The notes beneath the pieces are model-generated. The model did not search any database. It was not told where the DNA came from and was given only the letters and a program-made list of their open reading frames with translations. Position numbers and translations under genes: made by a program. A DNA stretch of 26,765 nt from a virus, in IMG/VR virus record IMGVR_UViG_3300044959_000358, positions 1-26,765 of that record; one strand, written 5' to 3'. How positions within the stretch are numbered: the first letter of the stretch is position 1; every line of letters begins with the position of its first letter. Positions 1 to 6,960 of the stretch are shown here, piece by piece.

Positions 1-644
1 CAATCGACGATCGGCGGGAACGGGTAGGGCCAGACCACCTCGCCGACCGTCTGCCACTTCCCCCCGGAGTACGCCTTCTCGTCGTGGATGACCCAGCTGG
101 CCCCGTCGGGCTCGATCGTCTGGCGGAGGACGACCGCGCGGCTCGTCTCCGGGTCGACAGTTGGGAACTGGATCCGGTACGAGAGCACCCGTTCGTGGTC
201 GTCGGGAGCGACCGACACCGTCACCGTCGCGGGGTCGAGCACGACGAGACGCGGATAGGGCAGCGAGGGCTCGACGACGATCTTCACGAGGGCGTGGCCC
301 GCGATGGCACCGGACAGGGCGAGCTTCTGCAGGAGCGTGAGCTTGCGGTTGGCCGCCCAACAGGCATCGAGCCAGGCCTCGGCCTCGGTCGTCTCCCCTT
401 CGACGAGCTCGAAGCGCACGTCTTGGCCGAAGAGGAACGAGACCCCCTTGTCGACGACAGCACGGCAGAGGTTGACGATGACGTTGTCGTCCGGCTGGCC
501 GGGTCGGGCACGGAGCTGCGCCGGGTGCCTGCCGTAGTAGTACTCCCAGCGGCGGGCGATGGCAGCGGCATGCGCGATCTCCTGCGCCGCGAGCGCTTCG
601 GCGAGTCCCAGATCGACCGGGTGTGGGTACGGCCAGACAGCCAT
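1..644 (-). CDS. Phage portal protein, N-terminal half (cut by window edge)
   Basis: This is the N-terminal part of the portal, the dodecameric ring at one capsid vertex through which DNA is packaged and to which neck proteins attach. Translation from the ATG at 644 (preceded by GAGGAGGAGAGCG) gives about 214 residues beginning MAVWPYPHPVDLGLAE. It includes RRWEYYYGRHPAQL, NVIVNLCRAVVDKGVSFLFG and a beta-rich middle ending WPYPFPPIVD, the layout of SPP1 gp6-type portals. The frame runs off the window without a stop. The missing C-terminal half is at 26109-26765 on the same strand. It follows the endolysin gene by 11 bases, so terminase, lysin and portal are one transcription unit. The family call rests on residue patterns and on position between terminase and MuF genes. 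Confidence 0.85.
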   Translation of the reverse strand, partial: MAVWPYPHPVDLGLAEALAAQEIAHAAAIARRWEYYYGRHPAQLRARPGQPDDNVIVNLCRAVVDKGVSFLFGQDVRFELVEGETTEAEAWLDACWAANRKLTLLQKLALSGAIAGHALVKIVVEPSLPYPRLVVLDPATVTVSVAPDDHERVLSYRIQFPTVDPETSRAVVLRQTIEPDGASWVIHDEKAYSGGKWQTVGEVVWPYPFPPIVD

Positions 645-655
645 CGCTCTCCTCC

Positions 656-1939
656 TCAGGGCATGAGCCCGCGCGTCTTGGCGGCAACGCGGGCACGGAC
701 AGCGTCTTCGAAGAGCGCCACGTGCACGTCCCAGGGAGCAGGCTCTCCGTGCGACCACTTGAGCACCGCTCGCTCGAAGACCTGGTACACCGATCCGTCG
801 AGGTCGAACTCCTCGGTCAGCGGCCAGCCGAGCACGCGGAGCGGGATGGTGGTATCGACCTGCTCCAGCTGCCGCCACAACGCCAGGAACCCGTGGCCAA
901 CGTGACGGCCGAACGGGCCGACCTTGACGACGTCGCTCATCGTGTCCCTCCCTTCGAGCGCTGCTCGCACGCGCTCGCGGTACGACTGGAACCCCTGCGT
1001 CAGGATGCGCCGTGGGCAAAACTTCCCCGACCAGTGCTGGTGCGGGACGACCGCATTGAGTGACAGCCCGAACGCACGCACGATCGCAGCTGTGAGCAGA
1101 GCGCCGTTCGCTTGTGTCCGCTCCCAGTCACCGTCGCTGTTGATGCAGAGCTCGATACCGATCGAGGCACGGTTCCCCGTGCCGTTCGGTCCGTCCCCGG
1201 CATGCCAGCCGTTCTCGAGCGTGGGAAGCAGCTGCACCACCTCGCGGTCGTCGACCACGAAGTGGAAACTCACCCCCTCCGGCCCGCCGCCGGCGTGGAC
1301 GAAGCGCCGGTGCGCCTCGGCATTGGCTCCCGGGTTTTCGTTCGCCGTCTCGTGGATCGTGACGAACTGCGGCCGCATGGGATACCCAGACCGGTTCTGA
1401 CGGCCGTCCGGGATCCAGGCGATCCGATATGCCACACCGGGAAGTTCCGGTTCCGCGTGTGCGTTCATGAACGTGACGACGGAAGCGATGTAAGCTGAGG
1501 GTACGTTCCCGTCGGCCGCTGGCGCCCAGATCGGCACGATCTCACCGATCGTCCACGCGCGCCGCTGCCGGTACACGAACGTCGGATCGACCAGCCGCCG
1601 GGCCAGGTCTCGGAACCCCTCCGTCCAGCTCGGGTAGCGCCAGAACTGGCCGCGACCCGTTACCGCGACCGGTTCGCCGACCCCGGTGCGGCTCGTCCGC
1701 GTGGCGCCGGGGTTCTTGAGGTCGTGCGCCGGCACTAGCCCCACCGTGCCGAAGCGCGACTCGTGGTTGAAGACTGCCAGCGCGAAGAGGGGGTCGACCC
1801 CCTCCGCCGCGACCGCCTGCCAGGACGCACGCGCCTCGGGCGCCGCAGGCGAGCCCGCATCGACGAGGATCCGCTCGAACCGCTCCGGTGAGATGCGTGG
1901 GAGGACGCCCACGACGACAGTGTCTGCGGTGACTGTCAC
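656..1939 (-). CDS. Two-domain endolysin: lysozyme/glucosaminidase-like plus zinc amidase
   Basis: This 427-aa protein probably degrades host peptidoglycan at lysis. Residues about 30-160 look like a glucosaminidase/lysozyme-like fold: NHESRFG carries the likely catalytic Glu60, followed by a GQFWRYPSWTEGFRDL stretch. Residues about 188-325 are an N-acetylmuramoyl-L-alanine amidase (amidase_2/PGRP) domain with VTIHETAN (zinc ligand His196), GWHAGDGPNGTGN, IGIELC and VPHQHWSGKFCPRRI (likely ligands His300 and Cys308). Residues about 365-410 (VLGWPLTEEF, QVFERAVLKW) resemble a short repeat I associate with Chloroflexota surface proteins and may bind the wall. There is no signal peptide, so export should need a holin; one is encoded at 20449-20862. 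Start GTG at 1939 lies 3 bases after the terminase stop, with GGGGGTGAG upstream. Confidence 0.88.
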   Translation of the reverse strand: MTVTADTVVVGVLPRISPERFERILVDAGSPAAPEARASWQAVAAEGVDPLFALAVFNHESRFGTVGLVPAHDLKNPGATRTSRTGVGEPVAVTGRGQFWRYPSWTEGFRDLARRLVDPTFVYRQRRAWTIGEIVPIWAPAADGNVPSAYIASVVTFMNAHAEPELPGVAYRIAWIPDGRQNRSGYPMRPQFVTIHETANENPGANAEAHRRFVHAGGGPEGVSFHFVVDDREVVQLLPTLENGWHAGDGPNGTGNRASIGIELCINSDGDWERTQANGALLTAAIVRAFGLSLNAVVPHQHWSGKFCPRRILTQGFQSYRERVRAALEGRDTMSDVVKVGPFGRHVGHGFLALWRQLEQVDTTIPLRVLGWPLTEEFDLDGSVYQVFERAVLKWSHGEPAPWDVHVALFEDAVRARVAAKTRGLMP

Positions 1940-1942
1940 GCC

Positions 1943-3238
1943 TCACCCCCAGATGCTCGGTGCGAATTCCACACGTGTCTCACCCGCGGCCGCGTGGAAC
2001 GCGAGCGCGAGCGCCATGACCGAGTCGGTCACGAGCTTCGCGTCGTCCCACGCATAGCCGGAGAGTTCTTCGACCAGCTCGCGGACGAACGGGAACTGGA
2101 ACTGGCGTTTCTCGAGCGCGAGCTGCAAGTTCACGAGCGCATCGCGCTTCGAGCGCGCGGTGAAGGTGAAGCCGCGCGCGACATCGCCGATCTCGTCGAG
2201 CACCGCCGCACCCACGCCGGTCGCATCCACGAGCGTCTCGTGGCACTGGTAGCGCTCGTGCAGTTCGCGGATGCGGGCCGCGACGACCGGGTAGGGCGTG
2301 CGCTGGTAGCGCTCGTAGTGAACCAGGCGGTACGGCCGCGTCGTCGCATCGAGGACGACATGCACTGTCCAGTCGACGTCGCGCGCCAGGTCGACGCCTT
2401 GTACGTAGCGACGACCGGGCTTCGGCGGCTCGGGGAGCTCCCACGTCGCCGCTTCGTAGGCGGCGCGGATGTCGTCCCACCGGAACACCGCGGCATCGTC
2501 GTCGACGTACTGCCCTTCCACCTCGCGCTGCCAGGCCGCCTCCGTCATGCGGTCGCGGAGCGCACGGATGTAGTCGTGGTCGACGTTCGGGTTCTCCCAG
2601 GTCGGCCCCTGCTGCGCGTAGACACGCTCGTCGCCAGCGAGGCCGCGCCGGAGTTCGCCATAGACGAGCCCCCGGCGAGCGCGCGGCGTCGAGATGAGGA
2701 CGAGCTGGCCGCCGTAATCGGCCAGCGTCATGCGGATCACCTCGTCGATGATTCGCTCGGGCAGGTAGTCGGCCTCGTCAACGACCACGCGGTGGAACTT
2801 GTGCCCGCGGAGGTAAATCCCGTCACGGGCGGTGGTGCGCACCGTGATCTCCGAGCCGGTCTTGAAGCGGATCGTCGGGAACGGGGTCATGCGGAGGTCA
2901 CGGACGAGCGCGCGGACGAGCGGCTCGCGCTCGGCGAGCATGGTCACGATGTCGAACGAGAGACGCGCCTGGTCGAGCGTGACGGAAACGATCCCTTGGC
3001 GCGTCCTCGGGTGCGTGAGCGCGTACCAGAGCGCCTGCACTGCTGCGACCTCGGATTTCCCCCAGCGGCGACCGGTGACGAGCACGTGTGTCGCGCGGGA
3101 AGGAGCGGTGAGCCAGCGCCGCTGCCCATCGTGGGGCTCCCAGCCGAGCCAGCGGCGACAGAAGCGGAGCGGCTCCCGCGCGTCGCGGGCCGCCTCGGCG
3201 AGGATCTCGACAGTGCGGTCACGGAGCAGCGTCACCAT
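1943..3238 (-). CDS. terL: Terminase large subunit (packaging ATPase and nuclease)
   Basis: This is the DNA-packaging motor, which cuts concatemeric DNA and pumps it through the portal. The 431-aa product has a Walker A variant TGRRWGKS (residues 55-62), a Walker B VVVDEAD (151-157) with the catalytic Glu, and a coupling motif LISTP (182-185 region). A C-terminal RNase H-like nuclease domain has acidic residues in VQGVDLARD (Asp283), LVDATGVG (Asp338) and LVTDSVMAL (Asp405). The length is normal for a TerL. The ATG at 3238 (MVTLLRDRTV) is chosen because the longer frame reads into the small subunit; it overlaps the TerS stop by 20 bases, a common TerS-TerL arrangement. The stop is followed after 3 bases by the endolysin. 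Confidence 0.95.
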   Translation of the reverse strand: MVTLLRDRTVEILAEAARDAREPLRFCRRWLGWEPHDGQRRWLTAPSRATHVLVTGRRWGKSEVAAVQALWYALTHPRTRQGIVSVTLDQARLSFDIVTMLAEREPLVRALVRDLRMTPFPTIRFKTGSEITVRTTARDGIYLRGHKFHRVVVDEADYLPERIIDEVIRMTLADYGGQLVLISTPRARRGLVYGELRRGLAGDERVYAQQGPTWENPNVDHDYIRALRDRMTEAAWQREVEGQYVDDDAAVFRWDDIRAAYEAATWELPEPPKPGRRYVQGVDLARDVDWTVHVVLDATTRPYRLVHYERYQRTPYPVVAARIRELHERYQCHETLVDATGVGAAVLDEIGDVARGFTFTARSKRDALVNLQLALEKRQFQFPFVRELVEELSGYAWDDAKLVTDSVMALALAFHAAAGETRVEFAPSIWG

Positions 3239-3629
3239 CCCCGTCGCCCTCACGCCGTGCCAGGTACTGGGACAAGAGCTCGCCGATGTCAATCTCGTGC
3301 TTCACCGTGTCGAGGCCGAGAAGCTTCATGCGCGTCGCGATGAGCGAGCAGAGCCGGTCGATCGCCCAACCCTTCCCAGCTTCGATTGCTGGCCAGAGCG
3401 CCTCGATCGCGCGGTCGGTGCGAGCGAGGTCATCGAGGAGACGAGACTCGTAGGCCTGCAGGCGACGCTCCGCCCACTGGCGCCGCACCTCCTGGACGTC
3501 GCGCCAGGCCGTGGCCCTGTGGACACCGAGTTCCCGCGCGATCTGTGCTGCGGAGATCCCAGGTCTGGCGAGCATCATCTCGGCGACCCTGGTCAACCGC
3601 TCCTCACGTTGCGGGCTTTTCCGCGCCAT
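3219..3629 (-). CDS. terS: Terminase small subunit
   Basis: This 136-aa protein probably recognises the packaging site and delivers DNA to the large subunit. Residues about 8-45 form a helix-turn-helix (REERLTRVAEMMLARPG, then ISAAQIARELGVHRATAWRD), followed by a long helical region (QWAERRLQAYESRLLDD) suited to ring oligomerisation. The C-terminal part is GDGDGD-rich. The start ATG at 3629 (MARKSPQRE) has GGAGG at the usual distance, while the longer upstream frame reads through the zinc-ribbon gene and looks non-coding. It overlaps the end of that gene by 26 bases and the start of terL by 20. Small terminases diverge quickly, so the call rests on the HTH, the size and the position directly before terL. 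Confidence 0.82.
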   Translation of the reverse strand: MARKSPQREERLTRVAEMMLARPGISAAQIARELGVHRATAWRDVQEVRRQWAERRLQAYESRLLDDLARTDRAIEALWPAIEAGKGWAIDRLCSLIATRMKLLGLDTVKHEIDIGELLSQYLARREGDGDGDAAP

Positions 3630-3822
3630 GTTGCGCCTCCATGTGTCGCAGCATGTCTCGCACCCGCCCGCCGTCGAGCACCGCTCCACACCGCCAGCAC
3701 TGGATCGCTGCGACACCTTCGACCGTCATGACGATCAGGCGCTGTCGGTGCTTGACGACGATCGACCCTCTCGCGTACTCAGCGAGCGTCGCTGCGCAGT
3801 CTGGGCACTGGAGCCGCGTCAT
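3604..3822 (-). CDS. Small zinc-ribbon protein
   Basis: This 72-aa protein has two Cys pairs, CPDC (residues 6-9) and CWRC (42-45), that should hold one zinc ion, and a C-terminal stretch MLRHMEAQHG with a further His pair. The start ATG overlaps the rusA stop as ATGA, so it is probably made by coupled translation. The end overlaps terS by 26 bases. Such small zinc ribbons next to terminase genes are common in phages and may bind nucleic acid or the packaging machinery, but no specific function can be read from the sequence. Confidence 0.7.
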   Translation of the reverse strand: MTRLQCPDCAATLAEYARGSIVVKHRQRLIVMTVEGVAAIQCWRCGAVLDGGRVRDMLRHMEAQHGAEKPAT

Positions 3823-4253
3823 TCGTCCCCCGGAACAGCAAAAGCCGCCTCGCTCTCACGATACGGCTTTGCGCCGGAACGCTGACCTGTTCCGGCGACA
3901 GTATACCGCACCACCACGATCAACCTCGGCTCGTCACCCGGCACGACCCGTTTCCGGGCCACGATCTCGTCGACCCAGGCATCATCGACGCCGAGGCAGC
4001 GACAGAGGCTGTCCACGAGCTGCTTGAGCACGTTGTCGAGGTCGCGACGCCGTCGATGGTCGACCACGACCTCGACCTCGAGCGTGAGCGGCACCTGCTT
4101 GGGCACGCGCGGCCTCCGCGCTCCGAGCGCTGCGTACACGACGACATCGTAGGACCGCGCCTCGTGCGTGAGAGCGACGCGCCCGTCTCGCCGCCGGACG
4201 TAGCGGTGGTTCGCGGACGGTGGCAGTGGCAGTTCGAGCACGATCTCGCCCAT
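3819..4253 (-). CDS. rusA: RusA-family Holliday junction resolvase
   Basis: RusA enzymes cut four-way DNA junctions; in phages they resolve branched replication or recombination intermediates before packaging. The 144-aa product begins ELPLPPSANHRYVRR, typical of the family, and carries the acidic core RRRDLDNVLKQLVDSL (Asp71, Asp73, Lys77) followed by LGVDDAWVDEIVARK with further acidic residues. The ATG at 4253 overlaps the stop of the replication gene as TGATG, which fixes the start. The last ~24 residues (after RYTVAGTGQ) extend beyond the usual RusA end and are encoded by DNA that can form two hairpins (3841-3870 and 3873-3896), so this tail may be a recent addition. Confidence 0.9.
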   Translation of the reverse strand: MGEIVLELPLPPSANHRYVRRRDGRVALTHEARSYDVVVYAALGARRPRVPKQVPLTLEVEVVVDHRRRRDLDNVLKQLVDSLCRCLGVDDAWVDEIVARKRVVPGDEPRLIVVVRYTVAGTGQRSGAKPYRESEAAFAVPGDE

Positions 4254-5278
4254 CACGCACCAGCCTGCTTCCGTGCCCGTATGGCCTCCCGCTCGCGGCG
4301 GAGCAACTCGCTCGGCGGGAGATCCAGGTCGACAGTGAACGTGCGCTGGAGCTCCGCGAGTCGGTCCGGCGTCACAGTGCCGTTCGGGCTGGCCCGCGCC
4401 CGAGCTCGGTACGGGCTTCCCCGTGCGCCATATGCCCCCTCGAGGACCCGCACAACGTGCTCGCTTGACTCGAGCAGCCAGTCCAGCGTCGCCTGCCAGC
4501 CCGAGTCCCCCTCGCCCCGCAGGAACGGCGACGCCCGCACGCGCTCGAACAACCGCTCCCACCAGGCCAGTTCGTAGACCCGGTCACCGTCCGGCAGTGA
4601 CCTGGCGAGTTCGCGGCAGCGCAGCGCGAACCGCTGCCGACGTTGCTTAGTTACGCCCAGTACCTCGGCGAGTGCCGGGCCTGGCCCGTCGCCAGCGCAG
4701 ATCCGGTTCCAAGCCTCGACCACAGCGTCGAAATCCGGCGGATCGAGCGACGACGACACACGACGGCGCTCGCGCGCCTCCGCGCGAGCGCGCCCGCTGT
4801 GTGTATCCGCAGTCCGCAGTCCGGAGTCAGGAGTCAGGAATCCGGAATCAGATGGGCTGGCCTCGTGCTCATCTGGTTTCGGCACCGGGCCAGCACCGTG
4901 CTCGTCTGGTGCTGCCGTAGTACTGGGCTCTGGTGTGTCTGCTGCCGCTCCTGTATCCGGCGGTGGCGGGATCGTGCTCTCCGGTTCTCGTACGTGTGGA
5001 GACTGGTGCCGCTCGAAGTTGACGACCTGGATGTAACGCGTCCCATCGATCTCGTAGCGGACGATGAATCCCGCGCGCGCGAGGTCATCGAGTGCACGGT
5101 CGACGTCCCAGTCGTCGTAGGGGAGCACCTCGGCTTTGATCCGTTTCGGCCGGTCTTCGAGACGGCCGCGCCGGTCAGCGAGACACCAGAGTCCCTGAAA
5201 GAGAATGCGCGTCAGCGGTGGCAGTTCCGCGAGTTGCTCGTTTTTGAAGAAACCTGGTTTGAGGTTACGAGCACGCAC
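4253..5278 (-). CDS. Phage replication initiator (DnaD/O-like)
   Basis: This 341-aa protein probably binds the phage origin and recruits host helicase. The N-terminal ~100 residues match the winged-helix replication organiser type: RNLKPGFFKNEQLAELPPL, RILFQGLWCLADRRGRLEDR, KRIKAEVLPYDD, RALDDLARAGFIVRY and VVNFERHQSPH. A Pro/Thr/Asp-rich linker (about 100-170) follows, then a helical C-terminal part with WNRICAGDGPGPALAEVLGV and AWWERLFERVRASPFLRGE, the pattern of DnaD-type phage replication proteins. The start is taken as GTG at 5278, with AGGGGGG upstream and a 14-base overlap with the preceding HTH gene. The linker DNA holds a 7-bp tandem repeat (4807-4851), recalling origins that lie inside O-type genes. 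The rusA start overlaps its stop. Confidence 0.82.
   Translation of the reverse strand: MRARNLKPGFFKNEQLAELPPLTRILFQGLWCLADRRGRLEDRPKRIKAEVLPYDDWDVDRALDDLARAGFIVRYEIDGTRYIQVVNFERHQSPHVREPESTIPPPPDTGAAADTPEPSTTAAPDEHGAGPVPKPDEHEASPSDSGFLTPDSGLRTADTHSGRARAEARERRRVSSSLDPPDFDAVVEAWNRICAGDGPGPALAEVLGVTKQRRQRFALRCRELARSLPDGDRVYELAWWERLFERVRASPFLRGEGDSGWQATLDWLLESSEHVVRVLEGAYGARGSPYRARARASPNGTVTPDRLAELQRTFTVDLDLPPSELLRREREAIRARKQAGA
4807..4851. repeat. Tandem 7-bp repeats inside the replication gene, candidate origin iterons
   Basis: Six consecutive 7-base units, read on the plus strand, are CCGCAGT, CCGCAGT, CCGGAGT, CAGGAGT, CAGGAAT and CCGGAAT, followed by CAG. They lie in the part of the initiator gene that encodes the low-complexity linker (residues about 143-157, reading DSGFLTPDSGLRT). 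Seven is not a multiple of three, so the repeat is not simply a repeated peptide. In lambdoid phages the origin iterons also lie inside the initiator gene; whether this is such an origin is inference. Confidence 0.5.
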
Positions 5279-5651
5279 CGTCGACCCCCCTGAAAGGCGT
5301 GGCGGCTCGCTGCGCGAGCACGGCGACCGATCGAACGACCTGCCTGAGCCCGCAGCGCACCTCCTCAGGAATCCTCTGGTCAGCGAGTAGCGATGCCAGA
5401 GCCTCGAGTTCGGGATCCAGCACCGATGGTGTGAAACCAGCACTGGCCAAAAGGGCGCTCGTATCCGCAGCAGGGAGCGACAACGCATCAGCTATGCGCA
5501 ATATGAGGTCGCGACTTGGGCGACGCTCCCCGCGCTCGAGCCGACTCACATAACTGTGGTCGACCCGAACCAGTCGCGCAAGACGAGCCTGCGAGACTCC
5601 CGTCCGTTCGCGATACCATCGCAAGAGTTCAGCAAACGACCGCTCGCCCAC
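5265..5651 (-). CDS. Cro/CI-type helix-turn-helix regulator
   Basis: This 128-aa protein has an N-terminal XRE-family HTH (residues about 6-62): ELLRWYRERTGVSQARLA, LVRVDHSYVSRLERGERRPS and LILRIADALSLP. The C-terminal half (ELEALASLLADQRIPEEVR) is helical and could mediate dimer formation. The start is GTG at 5651, with GGGGGGAG upstream, one base after the stop of the preceding gene. It sits in the middle of the early operon rather than opposite a divergent promoter. It may therefore regulate its own operon or act as an activator rather than a classical CI repressor. No LexA-like peptidase domain is present. Confidence 0.85.
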   Translation of the reverse strand: MGERSFAELLRWYRERTGVSQARLARLVRVDHSYVSRLERGERRPSRDLILRIADALSLPAADTSALLASAGFTPSVLDPELEALASLLADQRIPEEVRCGLRQVVRSVAVLAQRAATPFRGVDGACS

Positions 5652-5652
5652 C

Positions 5653-5928
5653 CTACTCCCCCCTCAGTGCCGCGACGACGCGTCGTGCAAGATCGCGCCG
5701 CAACCTGCGAAACGCCTGCGAGCGCTCGCCAAAGAGCGCCTGCATGTTGAGCAGGGAGAAGCGTCCTAGGAGCGCATAAACGAGCAATGCCTTCGACCAG
5801 TCCCTGTCGTCTCGTGCCGAGCTGCAGGCGCGTTCGATGGCTGCGACACTCTCGGCGAGCTTGGACGCGAGCACCCGCTCGTCCACGTTCGCCAGTCGTT
5901 CGATCCGCCGCGCGAGGTTCCGCTCCAT
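5653..5928 (-). CDS. Hypothetical small helical protein
   Basis: This 91-aa protein (MERNLARRIERLANVDERV...) is rich in Arg, Ala and Glu and appears mostly alpha-helical. Its second half reads LLVYALLGRFSLLNMQALFG and then a basic end (RRLRRDLARRVVAALRGE). The ATG at 5928 has GAGGAGG at good spacing. It lies between the recombinase (10-base gap) and the HTH regulator (1-base gap), so it belongs to the early replication/recombination operon. I do not recognise a family; a partner of the annealing protein is possible but unsupported. Confidence 0.65.
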   Translation of the reverse strand: MERNLARRIERLANVDERVLASKLAESVAAIERACSSARDDRDWSKALLVYALLGRFSLLNMQALFGERSQAFRRLRRDLARRVVAALRGE

Positions 5929-5938
5929 CTCTGCCTCC

Positions 5939-6718
5939 TCAGCTCCCTGGCGCCCGCAGCGCTGCCTGTTGGTCGCAGAAGGCCCCCAACGCCCGTAGCG
6001 TGTCATCGTCGAGGGTCGCCAGCGCGGCCGCGATCTCTTCGTCCGACGCCACGCCCTGTTTGATCCGTTCCGCGACGTAGACACCGAGCCAGCCCTGGTC
6101 GGCCAACCACTCGAGCTGTTCGCCGACCGGGACGCCCTGCTCGCGCTCACGCTTCCTCATCCGCCTGAGGATGGCGAGCCCCCGATCCATCACCGGCTTC
6201 CGGCCTTGGGTCGGCTGTTCCTGTTGGTTCGCTGGTCCTGGCTCCAACGCGACCGGCTCTGCCGTCGGGATCGAGTCGACCTCGGTTTCGTCGAGCCAGC
6301 CGAGGCCGGCGAGAGAGAGCGTGACCCTGCGCTTGGCCTTCGTGATCGCTTTCAGGATCGCGTTCGCGAGAGCCTCACCCGCGAGGCCCTTGATGGAGAC
6401 CACGCCGAGATCCTCGTCCACGCGACCCTCGCGGTCGCGCGCGCGCACGTGCACGACGTAGAGGTCACCGACCTGCTGTTGCGACACGATCTCCGTCGAG
6501 ATGCCATGGACCTTGCGCAGCTGGTCGGCTGCGGACCGGTTCGCGTAGAGGGTGAGTTTCCCGTTCAAGACGATGTAGTCGAACGGGCGCGTGAGGGGAT
6601 TGAGCCCCAGGGACTCGCAGACCCGAGCATAGTAGGTGACACGCTCCGCGGGGGACAGTTTCGAGAGGTCGCCGTGCACGATGACCTTTTCGAGAACGTC
6701 GTACTGTGCCTCGATCAT
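5939..6718 (-). CDS. RecT/Bet-like single-strand annealing recombinase (probable)
   Basis: This 259-aa product starts MIEAQYDVLEKVIVHGDLSK. Its first ~180 residues have the order seen in Red-beta/Bet-type annealing proteins: LCESLGLNPLTRPF-type segment (residues about 30-44), YIVLNGKLTLYANRSAADQL, a beta-rich middle (VGDLYVVHVRARDREGRVDE) and ILKAITKAKRRVTLSLAGLG. The C-terminal ~80 residues look like a separate helical unit, perhaps for SSB or partner binding. The start ATG at 6718 has AAAGGAG and overlaps the stop of the small membrane protein gene as ATGA. No partner exonuclease gene is visible in the window. Membership of the RecT/Bet superfamily is inferred from motif order, not from a search. 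Confidence 0.62.
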   Translation of the reverse strand: MIEAQYDVLEKVIVHGDLSKLSPAERVTYYARVCESLGLNPLTRPFDYIVLNGKLTLYANRSAADQLRKVHGISTEIVSQQQVGDLYVVHVRARDREGRVDEDLGVVSIKGLAGEALANAILKAITKAKRRVTLSLAGLGWLDETEVDSIPTAEPVALEPGPANQQEQPTQGRKPVMDRGLAILRRMRKREREQGVPVGEQLEWLADQGWLGVYVAERIKQGVASDEEIAAALATLDDDTLRALGAFCDQQAALRAPGS

Positions 6719-6960
6719 GACGCCACTCCTTTCGACACCAGGACCGCGACGATGGCCGCGAGGCAAACTGCCGCACTGGCGGCAATCCAGAGCACCCCAC
6801 AACCGTCCCGGACAGCCGCTCGCCCGAACGGTTGGGCCTGGCTACGGTTGCTGTGTAGGAGGACCCGGCGCCGGATCTCCGTGACCTCCCACCAGGGCAC
6901 GAACCCGTACTCGACGAGTCGTGCCGCTCCGTTCCTCTGACGAGTAGAGGCCAGCTTCAT
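6715..6960 (-). CDS. Small membrane protein
   Basis: This 81-aa protein has a basic N-terminal part (MKLASTRQRNGAARLVEYGF, then WWEVTEIRRRVLL) and one clear C-terminal transmembrane helix, VLWIAASAAVCLAAIVAVLV (about residues 55-76). It ends a few residues later. The ATG overlaps the stop of the sigma-like gene (ATGA) and its own stop overlaps the recombinase start (ATGA), so it is translated within a coupled chain. The topology would place the N-terminal domain in the cytoplasm. Function unknown; a superinfection-exclusion or host-takeover role is only a guess. Confidence 0.68.
   Translation of the reverse strand: MKLASTRQRNGAARLVEYGFVPWWEVTEIRRRVLLHSNRSQAQPFGRAAVRDGCGVLWIAASAAVCLAAIVAVLVSKGVAS

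Noticed and set aside
84-905. 273-codon plus-strand ORF at the left end
   Set aside because: It is antisense to the portal N-terminal half and the end of the endolysin; its Arg/Asp/Glu/Val-rich composition is typical of antisense shadows.
1994-3343. 449-codon plus-strand ORF opposite the large terminase
   Set aside because: Shadow of terL; the minus frame has Walker A, Walker B and nuclease residues and the plus frame has none.
4807-4851. CRISPR array
   Set aside because: The units are only 7 bases, contiguous and degenerate, with no spacers and no cas genes nearby.
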